Part shown: piece by piece, positions 34,401 through 46,907 of the stretch | Position numbering within the stretch: position 1 is the stretch's first letter | Layout of the letters: every line of letters starts with the position of its first letter | Assembly (NCBI GenBank): GCA_030248225.1 | Contig: JASANE010030256.1 | Coordinates: 1-64,000, forward strand | Reading direction: 5' to 3' | DNA: 64,000 nt | From: Trileptium ribeirensis | Taxonomy: Eukaryota > Nematoda > Enoplea > Enoplida > Thoracostomopsidae | Translations under genes and position numbers: made by a program | The notes under the pieces: model-generated | What the model saw: only the letters and a program-made list of their open reading frames with translations | Told to the model about the DNA's origin: nothing | Database searches by the model: none

Positions 34401-37400
34401 GAGGCTGTGCGCCCGCCGCGCGCACAAAAATTGGGGGTGGGGGAGAAATCGGGAAAGTTGACAAAATTTGAGTCCCAAAGATGTTTAAAATTCTATCCCC
34501 CTGCCGACCGGCTGATATCCCGAGGGAGAATTTAGTCTTGGCACTTCGTACGTCACCCATTTATAAGCATGTTTGTGTAATAGCGGCAAGTAATTATATC
34601 GTCAGAAAAGAAGCTGTTTAATTGCCATGCCTTGAGCATTCTGGGTGGGGGTGCACAGACCTCTCAGAACCGCGAAAAGCAGCTATGTCTCGGGCCTCCG
34701 AGGGGAGGTCGGGAGGGGGTCCGGACGTCAGGGAATAAAGCCCTTTACCCCAATGAGGATGTATGTCAATTGCGATTCGGGGGTGCGGCTAGGTCCTAAC
34801 TAACTTAGTGTTGCGCTTTTTATCGGTGTCGAAGCGTATCTTTTGTTCTGATAATTACCAAAACTGACACTCAAATAAATTAGAGCTAAATAATATTCAC
34901 TAGCCACCGTACACTTCTGGTAATGCAGCATTTACCTTTAGATGTGTGCACCTAACGCCGGATTCTATCACAGAGCTAATTCCGACTCGTGACAAAAAGA
35001 CGCAGCCACATCCGGCCCTTTATAAATAAAATAAATAGCTAAGCTATGATAGTGTTTGCACGAGCCGGGAATGGCTATGCCTCGGTTTGATAGCCGGGAC
35101 GGACTACAGAAAAAAATATTTATTATATTCAGTTTAGCAGATTGTGTTACAGGGGAAATATTTAGATCTAGTCCAAAAAAGGCAAGATTACTACTAATTA
35201 AAGCAAGACGCATAAATGCAAGTAAAATAAATACGTAAATATCGCTATTTTCAAAGTTTTTGTTTAAGCTCCTTTTACAAGCTAACCTAGTATCTATGGA
35301 AAACACACTCTTTCATTCACGAAAATTATGCTATTGTTGGAAGGATGTTTTACGAATATGACCATACGTATCACCAGTTTCCATTTTTTGCGATTTTCCA
35401 TTGTCATATATTTGTGTCTTTTATAACTGATTCCGGCCGTCGTGACAATTTATCAGCCTCACTTTGCTATTAGCTAATATATTTGTAGGGTCTGGCTTGG
35501 CCCAAAAAATGTCACACTGGCCAATCGTGTAGCCAAACATGGCTTTAGAGCCCCGGCAGACTGACAAAATCCGGCCCTGCCGCATACATGTTAAGGTAAA
35601 TGATGCATCAGCATGACGAGTCGCTTTGCAAAGGGAGAATTATAGCTTTGTGTTTAATGTGTGTATGGACCTAGGGTATACATAGCGTTTTCAAAACTAA
35701 AAAATTTACAGAAAATATATGTATTAAACAACTGATAACCAGTGGAAACAAATTCGTTAAATTCTCACAGTTATAGTTTTCAGTTACTATTTGAAATTCA
35801 CTCCGCAGTATGAACAGGAAAGACTATAGTTTGACTTAAGAGATAGGTATATAATTGGGATCATTTGACTTGTTCGTGGCACCTTTTGCAGTGTGCCAAT
35901 TATGCCTGCCTGGTATTCCCTTATTTTTGTTGCACTTCAGGTTTGACCGATCTGTGACAGCTTATGTTTACAGTAAGACAATGATGCCAGCTGATAGATT
36001 CTTCTAAGTTAAGGTAATATAAGTCGTGCAATGCATAAATACGCGAGCATCGCAATAGTCGCGTAGTGATATTGATGTAGTTTGGTGTGTAATTTTATCG
36101 CCGGTTTGATTAACTGTCCGCCCTGGGAGTATATACAGCAACACTTGACTATGGCATTGGTCAAATGCTGTCTTACTGTGAACATAGCTGTTATTTATTT
36201 GGTGCAACTGTACGGATCAAAATACCGCTATTTATATTTTTAAAAAACAAGTTTCCCTGCTCATGAAATTGCTAAGCGTGACGATAAAGATGTTTTGGCA
36301 TGCGTTTACCTTGGGGTTCCTGGCGGAGCTCTGCCAACAGTGGGCTCTCTGGGTCAAGTTTGAGGGCGAGGGAGGGGGTAAATATTTTATATGTAATGTG
36401 CTATAATATACACATATCATATATTAATATAATGTATTAGATATGTATATATTAACATATGTGTCGTGGTTTATACCTGTCTGTGTTAGTATCGCTGCAT
36501 TCTACGACTGAGATGGATAAAAATTCCAGCATTCACTAACATTGCGCCTTACGTTGGTCTGGGACAAAAATTTCTCAGGGTAATAAAAATCAAAAAGTTA
36601 ATGGGTCAAGCGGTCAAGGGTTTCGGCGGGGTGGTGGTCAATAGGTGTCGGTGGGCGGACGTGAGTGGTAAGCCCTTCCCCCCTATAGCGGAGCCACGGG
36701 AGTTGTATTGGTGAGACATTTTTGTAGTGCATACACGTTCAGAAACAGGCGTGTTAATTTTGCGTGTAACTTAATGGTGTTTTATAAAATTAGAGACGCA
36801 TTAATTTTCAGTTTATATAGGTATGTCGCTATGCCATAGTTCCGAAGTTCCTTCGGTTTAGCCAGGGGGTGGGGGTAGTCTGTCGGCCGAAGCAGAAGGA
36901 AGGTCTTCAGGGGTAGGCTTGCCCACTTTCTCGACATTTTTGCCAATTTTGCCCCAGATTTTGCGAAAAAATTTTTTGCGCGTTTTAGGCGACACGTATA
37001 AGTTATGTGTAAGATAACTTTTTGCTATTCATACCTACAGTTTGACGGCTAGTCCGTTTAGTAGGTGTTTGATCAGCACTTGAGCTGCCACAAAATCGGT
37101 GTTGTAAACTTATTGAAATCGTAGGAGAAGCATGTTGACAGTTACGTGAACGACAGTGATTAATAAAAACATAATATCTCTCGATATTATCCGGGATGGC
37201 TGGATATACTGAGATTGTATATCCTAAAGTTGAGCAAAGTTTGATGTTGGCTCCTCGAAATGTCGCGACCATTGGCGGAATCAAAACTCTGCGAGCTGTG
37301 TTCAGAAGAGATTTAAACATAAACATTCTGTCAAGTATATATCTGTTGGGGGATCCTAAGGTTGTAATATCAAATACATTATATTAACCAGAAATTAGCA

Positions 37401-39216
37401 TGTCCATACAAAAAAAGTTAAATCATTCCTGGTTGTTATGATTTGTTTGCTAAATTAATGTACACAAAAAGGCTCCGAGACAACACCGCCTGAGATTTTA
37501 TTTGAGTTAGGTATAATGTACATGCATTCCTTTAAATACCGGGCTGGCACGGATTTGTTTTAAACTATTTTGTCATTTGTTTTTAAACTATTAACATGGT
37601 TTAGTTTTGCAATATTTTTCTGCGTGTTTTATAATTTACGTGCGATTTCATGGACAACCGACAATCCGAAATTAACTTACTACCTCGATATGAAACAGTT
37701 TTGGACGAAATTATGCATAATTTGCGCCAAATCGATTCGACATTGGTCAACTGATACAACCTTTCGCTGAACTGTCCGGTTTATATATACTGATAATATA
37801 TAATTTTACCGCCTTTTGCGGGTTATGCACGGGGCGAGATGGAACAATTTTGTGAGTGCTGCGTGGGTAACGCGTGCGACCAACGGTAGCTTACCGGTGC
37901 TTTAAAAACAGCAAAGTTGTGTGGACATCAGCTACTAATTACGATAAAACGTCGGTTATGTCGGACCTGTCTACCAACGTTTGTAGCTCCTTATAATAAG
38001 ACTCGGGGCTGAGCAGATCAGGGAGTTGTGAAGTTCGCTCACATAATAAAGGAATTTTTGAGCTTTTGAATGGTGTCAAACCACGTAAAACAACGGACCG
38101 GGACAGAAATTCCATGCTCACGCCCAGCTTTCGCTAGACCTAAATATAGCTTTGGGGACCATAAATGACCAATATTAAAAAGTTTGATTGGTTTTGATCT
38201 TGTGAGATATTTGGCAGTAAACCAATGCAGCAGCCAGAGGCGTTGGAATCCCTTCCTGGTTTTGGTTGCTGGGGCCGCCTATACCATGTGCCCATACGCT
38301 TTTTTAGCACAGGAAACTAGGGACATGGAGAATGAATTAGGTAAAATCCCTCACTATTTTTGAGCAAACTTGTATCGCGTATGTTCTATGTTATTATTTC
38401 CTTCGCACTTCAGTGCAACTGAGTTAGAGCCTGGAGGCTGATTCCTTTTATCCAGTTAAAAATGTTCTTGTTTAGTCTTCAAAAATAGTGGATAATTATT
38501 ATTTAGTATCTCTTTGTCAATTGGGATTTCTCTCCCAGATTTGAACACGTGCCAAGTCTCCTGGCAGCAGGGCAGACACGAAGGATTGCGCACGGTTAGA
38601 TTCGATTACGCGTGGAGTAGAAAACATGGCGAAAATAGACGAATTCATGATTTATGAATGGCACCGGGACAATGTATCTGCTGTCAACCACGCAAGCTAG
38701 ACTAAAACCTTAGTGCACGCGAGCCAACGCATGCAAGTGCATTAATTTACGTGCACGCTTACGTATTTGCATGCGTTTACATACAGTTGCGAGTGTGTGT
38801 TTACCATAGTATCTGCGTCGCGTTTAAACGCAAATACTTATATGCTCAATTCTGTATGTTGTATTCAGTGATGGAGTGTGGTGTTAGCCGTAGCTTAATC
38901 ACAAATGTTATTTGTAAATATATTTGTAGATTAATCGTTATCCATGTTGCGTACCCTGATGTTTAACCCTGTGATTTTCGAATTATTTTGTGTATCTTAT
39001 TGTATTTTGACAAATTCAAGCCTTAGTCGACGACAGTGAAAGGTGAAAGTGAAGACGGGTGGAAAGTTCTGTACGCAAACCGCTCACCTATCTGTGCTGT
39101 TGCTCGGTTTCAGCTGTGCTCAGTAAACGCAACGACTCAGATTGTGCATTAGGGTCATTTGGACCTGGTGGGCGTGAAAAGATTAAATTTGCAGCCTGTT
39201 CTAAAGTCATTTTACT
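31486..39216. other. Long stretch without recognised genes
   Basis: No protein family was recognised on either strand. The longest ORF is 141 codons (minus strand, 33756-34181) within a patch of overlapping ORFs at 33.5-34.5 kb. Its peptide is not similar to any family I know. Local features include an AT-rich segment with many ACAAAT and CATACA motifs and a perfect 20-bp palindrome at 32300-32319, and G- or C-run-rich patches at about 34360-34560, 34640-34740, 36590-36700 and 36850-36920. The region just upstream of 39217 probably contains the promoter and 5' UTR of the RING-finger gene, but no element could be pinned down. Confidence 0.5.
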
Positions 39217-42200
39217 ATGGGCTATGAAGTCAATCGATTTGAGGGCGATGTCGACGAGGAATTTATTTGCCCTATATGCAGTGGTGTGCTTGAAGATCCT
39301 ATGCAGGTAACCTATCGTGTCTGTTCATTCTAATGTAACGAGCTATTCAATAAGCACTTGAAAAATGTAAGTGGCCGCTGTGTTTAATGAGCGCTGCCGA
39401 TCTCCATTTCCAGAACTTTCCGACTTAAATTAGTAACTGGAGCTAACACAGGTACCCTTCGCACTAAATATATACCAATTTACTGTCTTCTCAGAAATGG
39501 AGGAATGAGTCATGCAGGCCCGAATACAAACACACACAAGCCACTATCTTAAGGTACATTATGTAACAAGTTTGCTATTTAAATATATATCAAATTTCTC
39601 GCATACTATGGAGTGTCAATACGTTCACAATTTATGTTCTAAAAATAATGTTAGAAAAATGCACTCGAATAAAGTTGTTACAACTGGAAGAAAAGAATGC
39701 GTAATTAATTGAATGAATGCGTAAATAAGCAATTATTGTGAGAGAGAATGTTGAAAAGAACCTGAAGCGCCTTTTTTGTAAACAATCTTCTGCGAACAAA
39801 ATGGAAACATAATATCGATGCAAAGATATTGGAATCTAGGTGAACATTTAGTTTTGTTAAAGCCGCCCTCCCAAAAATATCGATTCAGTTTTGACCTAAC
39901 CGTACAGTAGATTTTATTTATGATTGTTACGGATGTCCAAAAAAATTTTCCGTAGCCATAATGTCATAGCTCGCTGTAACGATATTTTTCAATTATCCAC
40001 TACTGCAACAATAATTGCTGGAAAACATGTATATACAGCAAGATGGTAAGGATGCTTTCAAGAATTTTTTACAACCTCATATGTATATTTATTTCCATTT
40101 CAATTGCGAGATAAATAAACTTGCATTAAATCAAATATTGCATCAGTGATATTGTTTTTCTGGAATATATTTATCCTAGATGTATTTCTATGTAACAGAG
40201 CTTCATTTAATTACGTAAAATGGTTGTAAGAGCGTTGAGTACAGCAGTAGTTGATACTGATTGTGAGTAAAGCTAATGCAGTCTTACTTTTGGGATTTAG
40301 GACATTTTGGTATTTAATAATAATGTAGTTACTGCTGCCCAGCATGTTAAAATTATTGTTGATCGGTCTACGAATACGATTCATGCAGGAGCTAGGGTTG
40401 AAAGTTTGGTGTTTTGCATCAAGTGTACTGTCGGATGATAATTATTTTTTGGTTTGTTTTAAAGTTTGATAGAGTGTCAAGCATTCTGCTGTTTTTTATA
40501 CGGAGAGCACGAATATTTATTATTATTTTGCCTTACAGTGCTTTTTAATGCTGTTATGAGTAATGGGTCTCATGCCGTCAGATATCTATTTACGAGACAA
40601 AGTCTGTGGTATGCGCATGTAAATGCCGACGAGATCTAATTTTTTGCTATTTTGCTGTATGTGGAACTTTTCCGAAACAATAATACACAATCCCGGGTTT
40701 AATAAAATTCAAGGTGTCGGATCGTCTTGTATGTTAATATATTATGAGCCTGATTTGGAAAACAAACAGTGCGTGCTGGCTCTAATTTGCGCACAGTATA
40801 TACTCACCACGATTTATTGTCGCATTACGATTGAGCGAGCAACAGACAAATTGTTATTTTGAATATTTTAATTATACACGAGCGAGTAAAGAGCGAGCAG
40901 CAGTTAATATGATGAGTATATATTCTTACCGGGTTTTTTTTCGGGTCCAAATTCTAGTGTGGGGAGCCTAGTGGTGGTGCCCCCCTAGCTCGGGGGTTGG
41001 CAAACCATTTTAGGGGGGTGAATGACACATAATATACATTATATATTTATGCCGTACACTACCCAGCGGATCATAGCTACCGCTATGCGTTGTTCCAAAT
41101 CCCTACATGTAAATTTGCTTTCCCTCAAAACTTTTAAACTTTTCTTTTTAAATTCTTTGATCAGCTCAGGTTAGAAATAAAATTGAGGACTCTGTATATT
41201 TTGTGCCTGAGTTCGCGAGTATTATTTCCAAAATTCGGTCTGCAAACATGGTTGTTTGGGAGCTATAAATATCAGCAGCGTCCATCGAGCTACACACGGT
41301 CCTCAACAACGTATCCTTACATGTTCAACGAGCAACAACGAATTATCAGCACAGAAAAAGAATTTGCGACATATGCTAATGGTAACTATAATTTTTTTTA
41401 AATTAGATTTTAAAAATTCTCGGGGGGAACTCGAAATTCTATGGGTGGTGGTTTGGGGGGAGGAGAAGGTTTAGCAGTGGTCCCCCCTAGCCCCCCGTAA
41501 AAAACCCCGGTCTTATTTATAATACTGTGATTGAAACATTTATTTCAGGCAGAGCCTTGCGAGCATGCGTTTTGCAGAACATGTATCGAAACATGGCTGG
41601 AGCATTCGGCGTCCTGTCCTGTTGACCGCGATCCGCTCTTACTGTTTCAACTTAGTGCACCACCAAGAATTCTTCGGAATATGCTTGCTAGACTAATGAT
41701 TTTGTGTGATAAGTACGTTCTCAACCATTTTCCAAGCCACAATTATAGGAAAAAATATACTCAACTACCGTTGGGTCCTTACTGTACTAAATTCAGAAAA
41801 ATGCGTAATTTTTGTACCTAATCTCTAGCTTTATAGAAAAGGATACCTGTGATACTGCTTGGCACTAGAGATGTATATATAGTGCTCTAGTTGTGCCTTT
41901 TACTACTTTTAGCTATTTCTAAGCTGAAGGTGTGACGCCGGCAGTGCAGATGAATTTCCACCATGCTTTGCAGAGATATATTTTGTGACTGTTGATATGT
42001 TTCGATTATTACGTACCTAGTTCCCCAAATGTATGCTATTTTGTTATTATGCGACAATAGTGAAAGTTGATATTTTACGGTGGTTAGTAATTCGCCTATC
42101 GGGGCTTTTACGTATATATACCTATAAGCCCAATTGAGTACTAGGTTGTTTCATTAATTCTGTTATTACAGCTGCCTATTACAGTTTGTCGAAGTTACTC

Positions 42201-42518
42201 GGTATATCTACTATTGTGAAATCATAGCAACTTTGTCTGAACTAACTGCAGTTACATAGCGATGCATCTGTGCGGTACATACTTTGTGGTATAATAGTTT
42301 AAACTTTTTTCAGCTCTGGTTGTAATACGTCGATTCGACTAGACGCTTTAGCCTCCCATCAGCAGGAATGCGCATACAATCCGAACCGCCTTGTTGAATG
42401 TCAGCAAGGTTGTGGCCTGTGCATTCACCAGAATGAAATTGCAGTACGTTGTGTAATAGAATTAAGACAGAGCGAGGATACCATATCTGATGAAATACAA
42501 AATTTTGTCAGACTTTAA
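39217..42518 (+). CDS. RNF41/NRDP1-like RING E3 ubiquitin ligase, short form (3 exons, 152 aa)
   Basis: Exons are 39217-39306, 41549-41712 and 42314-42518. Introns start GTAACC and GTACGT and end TTTATTTCAG and TTTTTTCAG. The ATG has A at -3 and G at +4. The product starts MGYEVNRFEGDVDEE, as RNF41/NRDP1 does. A C3HC3D RING uses C18, C21, C34, H36, C39, C42, C53 and D56, all present at the spacing known for NRDP1, so E2 binding and ligase activity are plausible. A TRAF-type zinc finger follows (C83, C88, H100, C104). A second zinc-binding block has C114, C118 and C131, but the usual His two residues before the last Cys is replaced. The protein stops at residue 152, without the coiled coil and USP8-interacting domain that make human NRDP1 about 317 residues. 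A GTACGT at 42444 could be an alternative donor to unseen downstream exons, but read-through matches the family (C-x-I-x-LR). Confidence 0.85.
40929..41510. mobile_element. Inverted-repeat element with 5-bp target duplication, in intron 1
   Basis: The left end CCGGGTTTTTTTTCGGG and the reverse complement of the right end, CCGGGGTTTTTTACGGGG, form terminal inverted repeats. TCTTA flanks both sides (40924-40928 and 41511-41515). Subterminal G-rich sequence on both arms (TAGTGGTGG near the left, GGGTGGTGG near the right) is also partly mirrored. The interior is AT-rich and non-coding; 72-codon ORFs here have no similarity. The superfamily is unassigned. It ends 38 bp before exon 2 of the RING-finger gene. 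Confidence 0.65.
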
Positions 42519-42603
42519 ATTTAAGTAATTCTTGCTGCTATCTAATGTTGAGCGAAGTAACCTTAGCAAGTTATATAGCATAGAATTATTGGCATGAACG
42601 CTC

Positions 42604-42609
42604 CATTAA
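42604..42609 (+). promoter_or_regulatory. Possible poly(A) signal ATTAAA
   Basis: ATTAAA lies about 86 bp after the stop codon of the RNF41-like gene. It is the common variant of AATAAA, and no AATAAA was seen in the next few hundred bases. In AT-rich DNA such a hexamer can occur by chance. Confidence 0.3.
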
Positions 42610-45284
42610 AGTTAAAAAACATTCAATACTATCGCTCGATACTTGCTCACTTGTAAGACGTAAGACATATTTGGAAAGTAATATTCTCTTAGCGTTGATA
42701 CGAGGTAGACTCTAAAATTATTAATTTCACTCGAATCATCTTCTATTTGAAAGTTGTAGCGTGTTTTAATATAAGATTTATTTGTATTGTATATGTTTTC
42801 TTATTAATTTGTGCTGTGTTTAAGACTTGTTCGCCTATAGTTAAATTTCGTTACATTTTCCATATGTATTCATTTGAAACCCGGCCATAGCGAGCAATGT
42901 AAGTGTAATAATATCGACGTGACGCTGCTGCACTGCGCACTTCCCAGACGCAATGCCCATACGACCCCGGCTATCGTGACTTCAAGGGCGGACCTGATGG
43001 GTTTCAATCACGCGAATGTCTTTTCCCACGCGAGTCAGGCCCAAGAAATGACGGAGCTTAGCAAGCCGCAGGAGCGCTTCACAGGATGTGTTCTGATCCT
43101 GCCGGACGGGTTGCGCACGTAGTCTACGAGGTACTACCTTTGAGGTCCCCAGGGAGGTCGGCTCCGTCACCTGCTCACAGGCCAAAGAGACCGTACCACT
43201 ATTCCCTCTCCACGTCTAACCCGGGAAGTATGCGATTCTTTCTAACTTTCTAAAAATGGACAATTATTTGGTTTTGTTTTAGCCAGTGGCCCCCACTAGG
43301 GTCCGACAAATCCCTAGACGTTTAACGTCGGATCCGCGCGTATCTAATTTCCTAGTTTGGGTGCTCAGCGTGAGTTTAAAATTTTCTTTTCTAATGAGTC
43401 GCACCAGTCGTACCTATACAACAACAATGATTAATGTAATCGGCGAGTCACGCTCAGGTTTGCTTCTTCGATGCGCGTGTCAAACCTGAACGTGGGTCGT
43501 CGATCGGGGTGACGGATTTCAAACCCCTTCAATTCCTATCGCTACGGTGGGTCAACAAAACACTTACACAATTCGGGTTTTCAGCGAGCATTTATTGATG
43601 AGTTACACAAAAATTTACGGGTACGCGGACAGATACATATTGTACGGGCAGATACAATAGCGTTATGTCACATTTATAGCACGCTAATACGTAATAAGCA
43701 GAGCATCGGTTGGGGAGGGTCGCGGAGTCATCGCCTTTTTCATTGAACTCACACAGCTGAGTCAAAACACGGCATATGCTGTGAGGCCTTATCTTATGAC
43801 AGCTGCGCTTACCGTACTTATGAACGATCAGTAGTGGGTCAAATTAAAATCAGCACCAAGAGAGGCTATGGTTAGTTATCGACATAATAAAGGCGCCATC
43901 GAAATAACTATTTGCTTAGGACTAGGCTTGATAACACGAGGGGAACTCCGACACAACAATAGGTTCGGGTAAGCGAAAGGCGGAACGAGGCGGGGATACG
44001 GGGATGAGCGTGCAACGGAACGTTTGCGAGACTTCATCTTGCTCATGCAAATCACAAACTATGGTACATAATGATCAGGTGTTTAAATTCGCAATTAGTA
44101 GCGATGCGGTTAACTTATGACAACGCAACACAATAATAGATACAACAATGTTTGAGGATATCATGACAAGAGTATGCAATATTCTTCGGTACGACTCTTA
44201 AGTTCTTTTCTAAGTGTGCGACAACGGTACGGTACAAAATTTTCTCTCCTACTCGCATACATACATACAAGTTGGAAATGTGATATAGACTTTGTTCTGA
44301 AATATCCGGATACACTACATTATTTTGATCCTTATTCTCTACTAGATTGCTCCACAAGCACGGTGGGATTCATGCCCTGATTTTCGTAATTCTTTGATCT
44401 GGGTCATGGCAGGAACGAATGCTTCAAATACAACAACTCGATTTGTAACAACAGAAAAAGGAACGATCGGGGCGGTCTAGGCTTTCGGACACTTACGGGG
44501 TCCCGGTAGACAGAAGTTGGGACCGAATTTTGAGCTTTTCCCAATACTAAATTTTGTCGCGCATACTATACGGGTTGTACCTATGATTTTAATCGAAACG
44601 AGCAATATCAGAGGCGAGGCCCCGTGGGCCGTCGGCATTACTCTAATAATACTAAAGCCTGCCTTGATTGGACTTGGGAAACGTTCAAAAACGAGTTCAA
44701 TTTGGTATTGAAATTTAAGTGTTGTTTCGAGCAATTCCTGCTCGACTAGACGAGGCGATAAACGAAGGCCCCGGTTGATAGGACAACCGTAGCCAATTTT
44801 CTAGCTTAATCCTATTCGGTAGATATCCTCAGACTAATTTGTCTCCTAATTTTCGATCGAGATTTGAGCTTAAATTCCGTAGGGGCTGGAGAAAACTGCA
44901 ATTCGCTATATCTTCCTAAATTACCAGCCTTTTTCTACGAACTTTTGCATGGATGCTGGGTTTGACCTTCTACTTCGAATTCCTAGGACCGGGTCAACGG
45001 TCCTCACAAAAATGGTCCGTCGGGCCGAGACCCGATAGACTCGAAGTCGCATTTGGCGACTTCGACAATCTTGAAATCCTAAAATATTTTCACTGCTAAT
45101 GCAACTTATCAACACTGGGGAATTTGATATTTTCCTTTCCCCAGCTAAAACGCGTGGAAAAGCAAGACCAAAACAGACTTACGAAAATAGTCTGAATTAT
45201 GAAATTTGAACCACAATCCGAGCGGCGGTTGTGCGGGTCGGATCTAAATTGCCTATAACTTTTGAACGGGCCACGGCTTTGCCG

Positions 45285-45960
45285 GGCTCAATAGCTTAAA
45301 CGAAAGGCCTACTGGGCCTCTATATCTACCAGAAAGATTGATAAAATTCCTGGAACAGATGTCCAGATATTGATGTGTAAAGTTCGGGTAAAAACGGATC
45401 ACTATCGGGCCGTCGGGTTTATAATTCTGACGTGGCAAAGTTGAATCTTGTGATTGCATTTGATAGTAAACCTGCCTATGAAGAAACTGCGAGAGTTTCA
45501 CCAAGACTCCTGGGGAGAATCTTGAGATATTTTAATTTTAATCTGGAACTGACAATTTTGGTAGGGTCAGGTCACTTCCAGGCCATCGGGTTTGTGATTC
45601 CGATGTAATAATGTCAGGTTTCAGAGCAGTGTCCAATGGTGGACATCCCTACGAAGAAACTGCGAAAGTTTCAGCGAAATTCCTGGAGAAATTCTTAAAA
45701 TGTTTTACTTTTAATCTTAATTTCACCTTTTTTGTGGGGTTGGGCCCCGGTCGTCGGGTTTCGGTATCCGACTCCAAGTCAATGGATTTTATAGTCCGAT
45801 TCGATGGTAAACAATACTATAAAGAAACTGCAAAGGGTTCAGCTATATTCCGGGAGTAAATCCAAAGATACTCGACTTTTCACCTTACTGTGGGAACGTG
45901 TCCCCTTTTTTGGGTCGTCGGGTTTATGTTCCCGACGTGATATTTAAATGTTTCAATCGC
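45285..45960. repeat. Degenerate tandem repeat, about 168-bp period, about four units
   Basis: GTCGGGTTT (or ATCGGGTTT) recurs at 45411, 45584, 45752 and 45916, spacings 173, 168 and 164 bp. Other parts of the unit recur in register: GAAGAAACTGCGAAAGTTTC-like sequence near 45478, 45653 and 45826, and ATTCCTGG...TTTTAATCT blocks after each. Two units keep a perfect small hairpin, GAAACT with AGTTTC around a 5-nt loop. Units are strongly diverged, so this is an old array. Confidence 0.75.
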
Positions 45961-46865
45961 TCAATCGATAGCTCGGATCCTCCCCGGGATCAGTGTAGAA
46001 TGCCAACTAAATTCTTGGGGCAGTTCTCTAGATAAACCGAATTTCCTATTTTTAACAGGGGCGAGCCGTCACGCTCACGGGACGTTATGTCGGTGTAAAG
46101 TTTTAATGGGCAACGTTGCCTATAGCACTATTAACCTATTTCTGACGCGCGTTCCGGTCCTATCCAGGTAAAGCAATCCACAAATGACAAATAAGTCCAA
46201 TCAACAAAAATCAGTATAGCTGGACGGACTCTCGTCCAGGTAAAATCGTAAAACGCATAAAATCCTGAAAGCCCTCTTCGGCAAATTCTAAATAGACCAG
46301 GCTCGTTCGTGTATGACCGTGGATGATTCGGAGTACTAGTCGAGGCGTCTCGTTTAGCCAATATGCTTGCATGTAAAACGTTTGTTTAACCTCGGTCAGC
46401 TCAAAGAAATTTTTCCTGACTTCTAACTCGACTCATGGAATCATGTAAAAAGAATCTCAACGCGAGTGTCGCGTTCGTTTGTATCCTAACTCATGGACCG
46501 AGGGAGGTCCAGTATGACTTCGAGAATTCTGTCTAAAATTGCGGATAATTGATATCGGCATCGGAACCGGGGGACAAGCTAGGACGGGCAGGACTATCAT
46601 GTAAAAGGGGAGTGTGGACAGGGGAGGCAAGATGCTATCCAGCGATACGTCCACTATTACGATATGGGATCCTACGGTTAACTGGTAACTTTGTTTCTAC
46701 CTATACGGTACGTGCGGTAACCCTAACCGCCTCCCTGTCCACACTTACGGTCTTGCTATCCAATCGTCGACGTCCATCGCGCGCGTCCGTCCATCCACGA
46801 AGCCAAATCAAAAACCGAAGAAAACCATAAATGATGAGCGTACATAAATACTAGTTGTCGAAGAG

Positions 46866-46907
46866 CGCCAGAGCCGGTCTGCAAAACGACCGAACTCTGC
46901 GCTGGCG
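46866..46907. other. GC-rich imperfect stem-loop
   Basis: CGCCAG (46866-46871) can pair with CTGGCG (46902-46907), and GGTC (46876-46879) with GACC (46888-46891), leaving a short A-rich loop and internal bulges. It stands out in composition, but no terminator or RNA family is recognised. Confidence 0.4.

Noticed and set aside
33502..34560. Cluster of overlapping minus-strand ORFs up to 141 codons, possibly a gene
   Set aside because: The ORFs occupy competing frames with no recognisable domain and no coherent splice structure. Length alone is not enough.
42860..43200. GC-rich patch with an 82-codon ORF as a fourth exon of the RNF41-like gene
   Set aside because: The peptide shows no coiled coil or USP8-interacting similarity, and the exon 3 reading already continues family-like sequence to its stop.
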